Assembly (NCBI RefSeq): GCF_015482775.1
Contig: NZ_CP058214.1
Coordinates: forward strand, 868,001 to 932,000
Length of the DNA: 64,000 bases
Source: Kaustia mangrovi
GTDB lineage: Bacteria; Pseudomonadota; Alphaproteobacteria; Rhizobiales; Im1
Direction of reading: 5' to 3'
The translations under genes were made by a program, and so were the position numbers. The notes beneath the pieces are model-generated. The model had not been told where the DNA came from. It worked only from the letters and a program-made list of their open reading frames with translations, and searched no databases. Of this stretch, positions 53,388 to 62,082 are shown one piece after another. The first letter of the stretch is position 1. Each line of letters opens with the position of its first letter.

Positions 53388-53860
53388 CGCAGGGCCTCCA
53401 TGATCTTGCGCTCGAACCCCTTGGCCACGTCGTCGCGCAGCGCATCGATATCGTCCACGTCGAGCGCATGGATATAGAGCGTGGAGCGGTCGTCGGAGAT
53501 GTCCACGCTCAGCGTCCCGGGCGTCAGCGTGATCAGGTTGGCGAGCAGCGTGATCTCGATATTGCGGTCGCAGGTCAGCGGGAAGGCGACGAAGCCCGCC
53601 CTGAAGTTCTGCCCGGGCGTCAGCACGATCTTCACGACGCGCAGCGAGGAGAGAAGGAGCTCGTACAGGAACAGCCCCACAAGGCTGAGCACCAGATAGC
53701 CGCGCACGAAATATTTCGAGGTGCTGATCTGCTCGCGGATGAGCCAGAGCGCGAAGGCGGCCAGCACGAACCCGAAGACGAGGTTGATGACGGCGAAGCT
53801 GCCGGTCACCTCCGCCCAGATCAGCGCCAGTATGACATTGATGACGAAGGGATGGGTCAT
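53384..53860 (-). CDS. mnhE: Mrp-type antiporter subunit E
   Basis: The 158-residue protein has two to three N-terminal membrane segments ([53 protein letters not shown]) and the conserved [17 protein letters not shown] segment. The open frame extends to 55186 as a shadow of mnhD; the ATG at 53860 overlaps the mnhD stop by 4 bases. Confidence 0.94.
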   Translation of the reverse strand: MTHPFVINVILALIWAEVTGSFAVINLVFGFVLAAFALWLIREQISTSKYFVRGYLVLSLVGLFLYELLLSSLRVVKIVLTPGQNFRAGFVAFPLTCDRNIEITLLANLITLTPGTLSVDISDDRSTLYIHALDVDDIDALRDDVAKGFERKIMEALR

Positions 53861-55398
53861 GGCTGCACTCCCAGCACCGCGCCGATATAGCCCGCCGGAT
53901 CGATCAGCCCCTGGCTGGCATCCAGCGCAAGCGGCATGAGGAGCGTCGGCACGAGCCCGATCACCGTGGCCGCAAGGCCCAGAACGACAATCGGGCCGAT
54001 CACGGCCGCCCGCATGTCCAGCGCCGCCGCATCGGGCGCCGGCGCCGCCGTGCCGTCGGGCGTGCCCTCCGGCCCGCCGCGCAGGAACACGCTGCGCCAG
54101 ACCTTGGAGACGGCGACGGTGGTGATGAAGCCCGTGACGAGCACGCCGGCCGCCGGCCAGGCGAGCCCCTGGTCGAGGCTCTCGCGCACCAGCACCACCT
54201 TGGGCCAGAAGCCGGAAAACGGCGGCAGGCCGGCGATCGCGAATCCGAAGACGAGGAAGGCGCCGGCCAGCAGCGGGCTCGAGCCGTAGACATTGCCGAT
54301 CCTGTCGTAGCGCTCGTCGCCCGTCAGCCGCTCGACCGCCCCGGCGAGCAGGTAGAAGCCCGTCATCACGATCATCGAATGGGCGATGTAGAAGATGCCG
54401 CCGGCAAGGCCGTTGAGCGTGCCGAGCGACAGGCCGAGGATCATCGAGCCGATGCCGCTGATGACCAGGAAGCCGAGCATGCGCCGGATATGGGACTGGG
54501 CCAGGGCGCCCGCCGCCCCGATCACCATGGTCGCGACCGCCGCCCACAGCAGGATGTCGAAGATCGCCGCCGGCGCGTTCGCAAAGACCAGCGTGAAGAT
54601 CCGGAACAGCGCATAGACGGCGACCTTCGTCAGCAGGCCGGCGAACAGCGCGGAAACCACGAAGCGCGGCGTGTGATAGGAGGCCGGCAGCCAGAAGAAG
54701 AGCGGAAAGGCCGCCCCCTTCATGCCGAGGGCCACGACATAGAGCAGCGCGATCACCGCCAGCAGATCCCCGGAGGTGCTCTCGGGAACGGTCACCGCCA
54801 GATCGGCGAAATTGAGCGTTCCGGTGAGGCCGTAGAGAAGGCCCGTGGCGATCAGGAACAGCGTGGTCGCGACCAGGTTCAGGAAGGCGTATTTCACCGC
54901 GCCGTCGATCTGGATCTTCTCGCCGCCGAGGATCAGCATCCCGAAGGACGAGATGAGCAGCACCTCCAGCCACACATAGAGGTTGAAGATATCGCCGGTG
55001 AGGAAGGCCCCGTTGACGCCCGCCAGCATGATCAGGAGCAGCGGGAAGAAGCCGAAGCGCTGGGCGCGCCCGTCCATGTCGTCGAGCGCATAGACCGCCG
55101 CCAGCGTGCCGATCAGCGACCCGATGAGGGCGAGCAGCGCTCCCAGCGTGTCGGCGGCGAAGGTGATGCCGAAGGGCGGCAGCCACGAGCCCATGGTCAT
55201 GGCCAGCGGCCCTTCGGAGACGACACTCGCGAGCAGCCCGATATTGGCGGCGAGCAGCAGGACGACACCGACAATCCCGATCCGGGGCTGCCAGTGGAGG
55301 TGCCTGCGCTGCATGACACCCAGCGCACCCGCGATCAGGGGAATGATCACGGGCAGGATGACAAGCCAGGCATGGGCGGATATCGGGCTTTCGGACAT
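53857..55398 (-). CDS. mnhD: Mrp-type antiporter subunit D
   Basis: The 513-residue protein is a 14-TM homologue of complex I NuoM/N with the proton-translocation motif [21 protein letters not shown] (conserved Glu) and a Lys in [20 protein letters not shown]. Length is typical. It lies 18 bases after mnhC and overlaps mnhE by 4. Confidence 0.95.
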   Translation of the reverse strand: MSESPISAHAWLVILPVIIPLIAGALGVMQRRHLHWQPRIGIVGVVLLLAANIGLLASVVSEGPLAMTMGSWLPPFGITFAADTLGALLALIGSLIGTLAAVYALDDMDGRAQRFGFFPLLLIMLAGVNGAFLTGDIFNLYVWLEVLLISSFGMLILGGEKIQIDGAVKYAFLNLVATTLFLIATGLLYGLTGTLNFADLAVTVPESTSGDLLAVIALLYVVALGMKGAAFPLFFWLPASYHTPRFVVSALFAGLLTKVAVYALFRIFTLVFANAPAAIFDILLWAAVATMVIGAAGALAQSHIRRMLGFLVISGIGSMILGLSLGTLNGLAGGIFYIAHSMIVMTGFYLLAGAVERLTGDERYDRIGNVYGSSPLLAGAFLVFGFAIAGLPPFSGFWPKVVLVRESLDQGLAWPAAGVLVTGFITTVAVSKVWRSVFLRGGPEGTPDGTAAPAPDAAALDMRAAVIGPIVVLGLAATVIGLVPTLLMPLALDASQGLIDPAGYIGAVLGVQP

Positions 55399-55416
55399 CT
55401 AGGCCGGCACCTTTCC

Positions 55417-55782
55417 TTATGCGTTCCGGTCGGTGCGCGGCTCGGCCACGCGCATCTCGTCGCTCGAATCCGTCCCGAGCTCCTCATAGGCGCGATAGGC
55501 CAGGACCAGAACGAAGGCGAACAGGGCGAAGCTGATCACGATGGCCGTGAGGATCAGCGCCTGCGGCAGCGGGTTGGCGACGGCCTCCGCCGGCACCTCC
55601 AGGCCCGGCGGCACGATGGGCGGCACCTCTCGCGTCACCCGCCCGGCGGTGAAGATCAGGAGATTGGTGGCATTGCCGAGCACCACCACGCCGATCAGCA
55701 GGCGGATGATGCTCTTCGACAGCATCAGATAGGTCGAGACCCCGAACAGCGTCGCGACGGTTATGGCCAGCAGCGGCTCCAT
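55417..55782 (-). CDS. mnhC: Mrp-type antiporter subunit C
   Basis: The 121-residue protein is a NuoK homologue with three membrane segments (ITVATLFGVSTYLMLS, LLIGVVVLGNATNLLIFTAG, ALILTAIVISFALFAFVLVLAYRAY). It carries the conserved NPLPQALILTAIVI. Lies 4 bases after mnhB. Confidence 0.95.
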   Translation of the reverse strand: MEPLLAITVATLFGVSTYLMLSKSIIRLLIGVVVLGNATNLLIFTAGRVTREVPPIVPPGLEVPAEAVANPLPQALILTAIVISFALFAFVLVLAYRAYEELGTDSSDEMRVAEPRTDRNA

Positions 55783-55786
55783 GGGC

Positions 55787-56209
55787 TCACCCGTAATCCT
55801 TCTCTTCGAGCGCGAGGGCTATTCCCGTGATCGCGCCGACCACGACCAGCCAGACGCCGATATCGAATATCAGCGGCGTCGACAGCGCGACCTTCGTCCC
55901 CTCCGAAAGCTCCGGCACCCACCACAGGCCGGTGAGGTAGGGGCTGTTCACGAGCGCCGAGGGCAGGCCGCTCAGCGCGGCCAGGAACATGCCGAGCCCC
56001 GATATGGAGATCGGATGGAACAGCAGCGCGCGGCGCACCGGCTGCACGCCGCAGGCGATGCCGTAGAGCGCGAAGGCGGAGGCCGCGATCAGGCCCGCGA
56101 TGAAGCCGCCGCCCGGCTCGTTGTGGCCGCGCAGCAGCACGAAGATGGAGAACAGCACCATCAGCGCGGTCAGAAGCGGCGTGATGGTGCGCAGGATAAG
56201 CGTGTTCAT
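55787..56209 (-). CDS. mnhB: Mrp-type antiporter subunit B
   Basis: The 140-residue protein has four membrane segments and the motif [25 protein letters not shown], the MnhB signature. In many rhizobia this subunit is fused to A (phaAB); here it is a separate gene whose start overlaps mnhA by 4 bases. Confidence 0.95.
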   Translation of the reverse strand: MNTLILRTITPLLTALMVLFSIFVLLRGHNEPGGGFIAGLIAASAFALYGIACGVQPVRRALLFHPISISGLGMFLAALSGLPSALVNSPYLTGLWWVPELSEGTKVALSTPLIFDIGVWLVVVGAITGIALALEEKDYG

Positions 56210-58569
56210 GCCTCGGCCTCCACCTTGTCGCCTCGCGGCTCCCCGGCGTCATCGACGGCCTGCGACTTGCGCCTCGCGCGCAGGCGGATCAGCGCGATGA
56301 CCGACAGGCCGGTCACCATGACCACCGTGATCTCGCCCAGCGTGTCGAGAGCGCGGAAGTCGACCAGGATCACATTGACGATATTGTGCCCGTGGGCGAG
56401 CGGCACGCTCGCCTCGGTGAAGAAGTCCGACAGCCGCATGTCGAGAGGGCGCTCGGTGACGGCGGTCAGCATGGTCGCCACGCCGCCCGCCACCAGAAGC
56501 GCCACCCCGCCATCGATGAGGCGCTCGTTCGTGGACCGGATATCGACCGCGTCGAGCCTGAGCCGCGTCATGACGAGGGTGAGGATCACCACCGACAGCG
56601 TCTCCACCATGAACTGGGTGAAGGAGAGGTCGGGCGCGCCGAACAGCAGGAAGATGAGCGCGACCGCCGAGCCCTGGATGCCGAGCGCGACGATGGCGGT
56701 CAGCCGTGTCCGGGCGAAGAGCAGCGAGATCGCGCCGATCACCGCCAGGACGAGGATGCCGAGCTCGTGGAAATGCGCCTCCGTCAGGCCGAGCGCGAAG
56801 CCGGGTTGCGACACCAGCGCGCTGCCGAGGATGAAGGGGGTCGCGAGCGCGAGGCCGAAGATCAGATAGACCACCAGAAGATAGCGCCGCAGGATGCCGG
56901 GCTGCACGATGCCGATGACGATGGCGCACAGCCGCTCCAGCCCCGCCAGCACCTGGTCGTAGCCGCGGTCCGGCCCCCAGCCTATCGCCGTCAGCATCCG
57001 CGCGAAGCCCGCGCGCAGCTCCGCGATCCGCCAGAGCAGGCCGAGCCCCAGTAGAACCGTGGCGATGCTGAGGAGGAATGGCGTGTTCACCCCGTGCCAC
57101 AGGCTCAGATGGCTCTCCATCGCCTCGCCCGCGATGGCACTGGCCATGGGCGTGACGATCCAGTGGCCGGTAATGGCCGTCGCGATGCCGAAAACCGGCC
57201 CCAGAACGGCGAGCAGGGCCGGGCCCGTCAGAAGCGAGAGCGGCGCCTCGTGGGGCTTTTTCGGCGTCTCCACCCGGTCGCCGGCGAAGGGCAGCCAGGC
57301 CACCGCGAAGGCCGCGGCGAACATCAGCCCGTTGCCGATGACGGCGACCGCCGTCACCGCCCAGGCGGACGATACGCCGATCGTGCCGGCATAGATCGAT
57401 TCCTTGGCGAGGAAGCCGACAAAGGGCGGCAGCCCGCCCATGGACAGCGCGGAGAGCAGCGCGAAGGCGAAGGTCGCCGGCATGGCCGCGCGCAGGCCGC
57501 CGAGCTTGGTGATGTCGCGCGTGCCCGTCTCGTGGTCGACGCAGCCGGCGAGCATGAAGAGCGCGCCCTTGAAGAAGGAATGGGCGACCAGATAGAGCAC
57601 CGCGCCCTCGATGGCCACCTCCGAGCCGAGCCCCGTCAGCATCACCAGAAGGCCGAGCGAGGCGACCGTCGTATAGGCGAGGATGAGCTTCAGGTCGGTC
57701 TGGCGGATCGACAGCACCGTGCCGGTGATCAGCGTGGCCGCGCCGAACGCCGTCAGCGTGGTCGACCACAATGCGGTGTCGCCGAGCGCCGGATTGAGGC
57801 GCATGAGCAGGTAGACGCCCGCCTTCACCATGGTCGCGGAATGCAGATAGGCGCTGACCGGCGTCGGCGCCTCCATGGCGTTGGGCAGCCAGAAATGGAA
57901 CGGTACCTGTGCCGATTTGGTGAAGGCCGCACCGAGGACCAGCACGAAGATCGCGACATAGAGCGGGCTTGCCTTCAGCGCCTCGCCGAGCCCGATGAGC
58001 CGCGACAGGGACCAGGCGTCGGTGACAAGCCCCATGAGGATGACGCCGGCGAGAAGCGACAGGCCGCCGATCCCCGTCACCACCAGCGCCTGCACCGCGG
58101 CCCGGCGCGAGGCCGCGCGCAGATGGTCGAAGCCGATCAGCAGGAAGGAGGTGATCGAGGTGAGCTCCCAGAAGACGAAGAGCGCGATCACGTCGTCGGC
58201 CACGACCAGCCCCAGCATGGAGGCCATGAACATCAGGATGAAGCTGAAGAAGCGGCCCTGATGGGGGTGCCCGTCGAGATAGCCGCCCGAATAGATCACG
58301 ATCATCGTGCCGATGCCGGTGATCAGGAGGGCGAAGACGAGGCTGAGCCCATCCAGGTAGAAGGACAGCTCGACGCCGAGCTGGGGCAGCCATGCGGTGG
58401 CTTCGCGCACCGTTCCGCCCGCCGCGATCTCCGGCGCGAAGCTGGCGAAATAGGCGAACAGCGCGGCCGGCAGCAGCGCCAGTACCCACCCTGCCCGTCC
58501 GCCCAGTGCGCGTTGCACGAGCGGCGCGAATGCGGCCAGGACGAATCCGGAAAGGACGGCAAGCAGCAT
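56206..58569 (-). CDS. mnhA: Mrp-type antiporter subunit A
   Basis: The 787-residue protein is a NuoL homologue with many membrane segments, the motif [26 protein letters not shown] (conserved Glu), and a C-terminal extension with a DUF4040-like part. Its frame starts with a TTG at 58581, but the ATG at 58569 has GAGAG upstream. First gene of mnhABCDEFG; its promoter must lie in 58570-58887. Confidence 0.95.
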   Translation of the reverse strand: MLLAVLSGFVLAAFAPLVQRALGGRAGWVLALLPAALFAYFASFAPEIAAGGTVREATAWLPQLGVELSFYLDGLSLVFALLITGIGTMIVIYSGGYLDGHPHQGRFFSFILMFMASMLGLVVADDVIALFVFWELTSITSFLLIGFDHLRAASRRAAVQALVVTGIGGLSLLAGVILMGLVTDAWSLSRLIGLGEALKASPLYVAIFVLVLGAAFTKSAQVPFHFWLPNAMEAPTPVSAYLHSATMVKAGVYLLMRLNPALGDTALWSTTLTAFGAATLITGTVLSIRQTDLKLILAYTTVASLGLLVMLTGLGSEVAIEGAVLYLVAHSFFKGALFMLAGCVDHETGTRDITKLGGLRAAMPATFAFALLSALSMGGLPPFVGFLAKESIYAGTIGVSSAWAVTAVAVIGNGLMFAAAFAVAWLPFAGDRVETPKKPHEAPLSLLTGPALLAVLGPVFGIATAITGHWIVTPMASAIAGEAMESHLSLWHGVNTPFLLSIATVLLGLGLLWRIAELRAGFARMLTAIGWGPDRGYDQVLAGLERLCAIVIGIVQPGILRRYLLVVYLIFGLALATPFILGSALVSQPGFALGLTEAHFHELGILVLAVIGAISLLFARTRLTAIVALGIQGSAVALIFLLFGAPDLSFTQFMVETLSVVILTLVMTRLRLDAVDIRSTNERLIDGGVALLVAGGVATMLTAVTERPLDMRLSDFFTEASVPLAHGHNIVNVILVDFRALDTLGEITVVMVTGLSVIALIRLRARRKSQAVDDAGEPRGDKVEAEA

Positions 58570-58887
58570 GGACTCTCTCAAACCCCTCTAGACGGGTCCC
58601 CCTCCCTGGTGTCCCGACCGGCGAGTGTCCCGGCCGGAGCCGCCCTGCCGGACAGCATGCAAGGCACCGTATCCATGTGCCTTTTCGTCGGCAATCCCGG
58701 CTTGCGTTCCTGCGCGGGCAATCCCGCGGGTTATAGCCAACAGGCCAGGGCGCGCCAACCGCAATCCGACATGGATTGCCCTTTGCCAATCGTCGCACGC
58801 CCGCCCTGCCGTTACCATCGCGCCGGCACTAAGGACTTGCGATCGCCGGCCAGTGCGCTACGAAACCCGATGGTTGGCATTGAATAT
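58570..58887. promoter_or_regulatory. Divergent promoter region between the Mrp operon and maoC
   Basis: This 318-base gap should carry both promoters. I see no clear operator, repeat or convincing gene in it. Confidence 0.4.
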
Positions 58888-59358
58888 ATGGAGGATCGAA
58901 GCCCCGTGAAGGTTTACAGGACCCTGGCAGAGCTGGCCGCCGACGAAGGCAGGGAACTCGGCATCAGCGGCTGGGTGGACATCACGCAGGACCGCATCGA
59001 CACATTCGCCGAGGCGACGGGCGACCGGCAGTGGATCCACACCGACCCCGAGCGCGCGCGCGCCGAGCTCGGCATGCCGACCATCGCGCATGGCTATCTG
59101 ACGCTCTCGCTCGTTCCCCGCTTCTTCCAGGAGATCGTGGCGGTGGAAAGCGTCAAGCGGATGATAAACTACGGCGCCAACAAGATCCGGTTCACCGGCA
59201 TGGTGCCCTCCGGCTCGCGCCTTCGCGGGCGGATCACATTGTCGAAAGCCGTCTTGAGCCCGAACTCGCTGCGCACCATCTCCACCGTTGTGGCGGAGTG
59301 CGAGGGCGCTGCGAAGCCCGCCCTGTCCGCCGAGGTGATCACCCTCTTCTACGAATGA
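58888..59358 (+). CDS. MaoC-like hydratase
   Basis: The 156-residue hot-dog-fold protein has the R-hydratase signature [38 protein letters not shown], with the catalytic Asp and His of the hydratase-2 motif. It likely hydrates enoyl-CoA; the chain-length preference is unknown. The ATG at 58888 is used; a GTG at 58906 with GGAGG upstream is an alternative. The stop overlaps msrB as ATGA. Confidence 0.93.
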   Translation: MEDRSPVKVYRTLAELAADEGRELGISGWVDITQDRIDTFAEATGDRQWIHTDPERARAELGMPTIAHGYLTLSLVPRFFQEIVAVESVKRMINYGANKIRFTGMVPSGSRLRGRITLSKAVLSPNSLRTISTVVAECEGAAKPALSAEVITLFYE

Positions 59359-59795
59359 CCGCGATGGTGGATGCCATGAGCAAGACGACAGAGCCGAAGG
59401 ATCCCGCCCGCAAGGCGGACGACGACTGGCGCAGCGAGTTGACGCCGGAGCAATACCGCGTCACCCGCGAGCACGGCACCGAGCGCCCCTTCAGCCATCC
59501 CTACAATGGCGAGAAGCGGGACGGCGTCTATCGCTGCGTCTGCTGCGGCGCGCCGCTCTTCAGCTCGAAGGCGAAATACGATTCGGGCTCCGGCTGGCCG
59601 AGCTTCTACGAGCCGGTGACCGGCGACGCGGTCGACGAGCACACCGACACCTCGCATTTCATGCGCCGCACGGAGGTGCGCTGCGCGCGCTGCGAGGCCC
59701 ATCTCGGCCATGTCTTCCCGGACGGTCCCCAGCCGACCGGCCTGCGCTACTGCATGAACGGCACCGCCCTCAAGCTCACCCCCGACGAGGAGTAA
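59355..59795 (+). CDS. msrB: Peptide-methionine (R)-S-oxide reductase
   Basis: MsrB repairs oxidised methionine R-sulfoxide. The 146-residue protein has zinc-binding Cys61/Cys64 (RCVCC) and Cys110/Cys113 (RCARC), the [11 protein letters not shown] segment, and catalytic Cys133 in RYCMNG. The start overlaps the maoC stop by 4 bases. Confidence 0.96.
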   Translation: MTAMVDAMSKTTEPKDPARKADDDWRSELTPEQYRVTREHGTERPFSHPYNGEKRDGVYRCVCCGAPLFSSKAKYDSGSGWPSFYEPVTGDAVDEHTDTSHFMRRTEVRCARCEAHLGHVFPDGPQPTGLRYCMNGTALKLTPDEE

Positions 59796-59805
59796 CCCGA
59801 CCCCC

Positions 59806-61896
59806 ATGGACGCCCGTCTCCCCGCCGTGCCGGCGCACGCGCGCAAGATTTCCCATGTCACCACCCGCCACGGCCATGAGCGCGACGATCCCTATCACTG
59901 GCTGCGCGCGGAGAACTGGCAGGAGGTGATGCGCGATCCCGGCGTGCTCGACCCGGAGATCCGCGCCTTCCTCGAGCAGGAGAATGCCCATGCGCAGGCC
60001 GTCATGGCCGACACGCAAGGCCTGCAGGAGGCGCTGGTGACGGAGATGCGCGGGCGCATCAAGGAGGACGATTCCTCCGTCCCCGCCCCCGACGGGCCCT
60101 TCGCCTATTATGTAAGCTATGTGGAGGGTGCCGAGCATCCCCGCTATTGCCGAAGCCCGCGCGGCGGCGGCGCGGAGACCGTGCTCGTCGACGGCCAGGC
60201 GCTCGCGCAGGGCAAGGCGTTCTTCCGGCTCGCCGGCGTCGACCACAGCCCCGACCACCGGCTCGTCGCCTATGGCTTCGACGAGACGGGCAGCGAATAC
60301 TACACGCTGCGCCTGAGGGAGGCCGATGGCGGCCGCGAGCTCGACGACCGCATCGAGGCGACCACGGGCCATGTCGCCTGGGCGGCGGACGGCGCCTCCT
60401 TCCTCTATGTCTGGAACGACGACAACCACCGCCCCTGCAAGGTGTTCCGCCATGCGGTCGGCACGCCGGCAGAAGCCGACACGCTGGTCTACGAGGAGGC
60501 CGACCCCGGCTTCTTCGTCGGCGTCGGCGAGACCCAGAGCCGCGACTTCCTCGTTATCAGCGCCCATGACCACGAGACGGCGGAGGTCTATCTGATCGAC
60601 GCGCACGCCCCGGAGACGCCGCCGCGCCTCGTCGCCGCGCGCGAGCCCGGCCACGAATACCATGTGGAACACCGCGGGGACCGCCTGCTCATCCTCACCA
60701 ATGCCGACGGGGCGGAGGACTTCAAGATCGTGGAGGCCCCGCTTAATGCCCCGGAACGGGACAACTGGCGCGAGCTCGTCGCCCATGTCCCCGGCCGGCT
60801 CATCCTCTCAATGACGCCCTTGCGCGACCACATGGTCAGACTGGAACGCGAGGACGGCCTGCCGCGCATCGTGGTGACCCATTTCGGGACAGGCGAGGAC
60901 CACGCCATCGCCTTCGACGAGGAGGCCTATTCGCTGGGGCTCGATCCGGGCTACGAGTTCGACACCGCGACCGTGCGCTTCAGCTATTCCTCCATGACGA
61001 CGCCGGCGCAGATCTTCGACTACGACCTTCAGACCCGCGAGCGCGTCCTGCGCAAGACGCAGGAGGTGCCGTCCGGCCACGACCCGGCCGACTATGTGAC
61101 GCGCCGCCTGCTGGCGCCTGCCGCCGACGGCGAGACGGTGCCCGTCTCCCTCCTCTACCGCAGGGACACCCCGCTTAACGGCTCCGCGCCCTGCCTGCTC
61201 TATGGCTACGGCTCCTACGGCATCTCGGTGCCCGCCTCCTTCGCCACCAACCGGCTCAGCCTCGTCGACCGCGGCTTCGTCTATGCCATCGCCCATATCC
61301 GCGGCGGCAAGGACAAGGGCTATCGCTGGTATCGCGAGGGCAAGCGGCAGGCCAAGGCCAACACCTTCACCGACTTCGTGGCCGCCGCCGAGCACCTCGT
61401 CGCGCAAGGGGTCACGGGCAGAGGGGCGATCGTCGCCCAGGGCGGCAGCGCCGGCGGCATGCTCATGGGCGCGGTCGCCAACATGGCGCCGGAGCTCTTC
61501 GCCGGCATCGTCGCGGAGGTCCCCTTCGTCGACGTGCTGAACACCATGCTCGACGCCACCCTGCCGCTGACCCCGCCGGAATGGCCCGAATGGGGCAATC
61601 CCATAGAGAGCGCTCAAGACTACGAGACCATCGCCGCCTATTCGCCCTACGACAATGTGCGCAACGGCCCCTACCCCCACATCCTCGCGCTCGCCGGCCT
61701 CTCCGACCCGCGCGTCACCTATTGGGAACCGGCCAAGTGGATCGCCCGCCTGCGCGAGATGAAGACCGACGACAACCTCCTCCTCCTCCACACCAACATG
61801 GACGCGGGACATGCGGGGGCAGCGGGACGGTTCGACAGGCTGAAGGAGGTGGCGCTGGTCTATGCGTTTGCGTTGAAGGTGGCGGGGAGGGTGTGA
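59806..61896 (+). CDS. ptrB: Oligopeptidase B (S9 family)
   Basis: The 696-residue serine peptidase has an N-terminal beta-propeller and a C-terminal alpha/beta hydrolase domain with the triad Ser548 (QGGSAGGML), Asp near 634 (GLSDPRVTYWEPAKW) and His near 669 (MDAGHAGAAGRF). The N-terminal YHWLRAENWQEVMRDP is typical of PtrB, which cuts short peptides after basic residues. It lies 10 bases after msrB. Confidence 0.94.
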   Translation: MDARLPAVPAHARKISHVTTRHGHERDDPYHWLRAENWQEVMRDPGVLDPEIRAFLEQENAHAQAVMADTQGLQEALVTEMRGRIKEDDSSVPAPDGPFAYYVSYVEGAEHPRYCRSPRGGGAETVLVDGQALAQGKAFFRLAGVDHSPDHRLVAYGFDETGSEYYTLRLREADGGRELDDRIEATTGHVAWAADGASFLYVWNDDNHRPCKVFRHAVGTPAEADTLVYEEADPGFFVGVGETQSRDFLVISAHDHETAEVYLIDAHAPETPPRLVAAREPGHEYHVEHRGDRLLILTNADGAEDFKIVEAPLNAPERDNWRELVAHVPGRLILSMTPLRDHMVRLEREDGLPRIVVTHFGTGEDHAIAFDEEAYSLGLDPGYEFDTATVRFSYSSMTTPAQIFDYDLQTRERVLRKTQEVPSGHDPADYVTRRLLAPAADGETVPVSLLYRRDTPLNGSAPCLLYGYGSYGISVPASFATNRLSLVDRGFVYAIAHIRGGKDKGYRWYREGKRQAKANTFTDFVAAAEHLVAQGVTGRGAIVAQGGSAGGMLMGAVANMAPELFAGIVAEVPFVDVLNTMLDATLPLTPPEWPEWGNPIESAQDYETIAAYSPYDNVRNGPYPHILALAGLSDPRVTYWEPAKWIARLREMKTDDNLLLLHTNMDAGHAGAAGRFDRLKEVALVYAFALKVAGRV

Positions 61897-61937
61897 GGGG
61901 GCTGTTCTTTGCTATGTAGCCAACACACTTCGATGTC

Positions 61938-61960
61938 GTCCCGGGACTTGTTCCCGGGAC
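61938..61960. repeat. Inverted repeat after ptrB
   Basis: GTCCCGGGA (61938-61946) and TCCCGGGAC (61952-61960) pair perfectly around 5 bases; CCATTGG follows. This is another intergenic palindrome of the GTC-CCGGG type common in the group. The rest of 61897-62082 is unremarkable. Confidence 0.65.
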
Positions 61961-62082
61961 CCATTGGCCTATCCGGTTTCGCGGATACCGCTTTGATCCT
62001 TGTCCCCCTCAGTCGTCATCCCTACAAAGTGAAGTCGGGCGGCACAAGTAGAGCGACTAAGTTGGTGCTGGCAATCACAGAA

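Noticed and set aside
57094-58887. Long plus-strand open frame opposite mnhA running into maoC
   Set aside because: The part before 58888 is antisense to a multi-TM protein and is charged, low-complexity sequence; only the maoC part is real.
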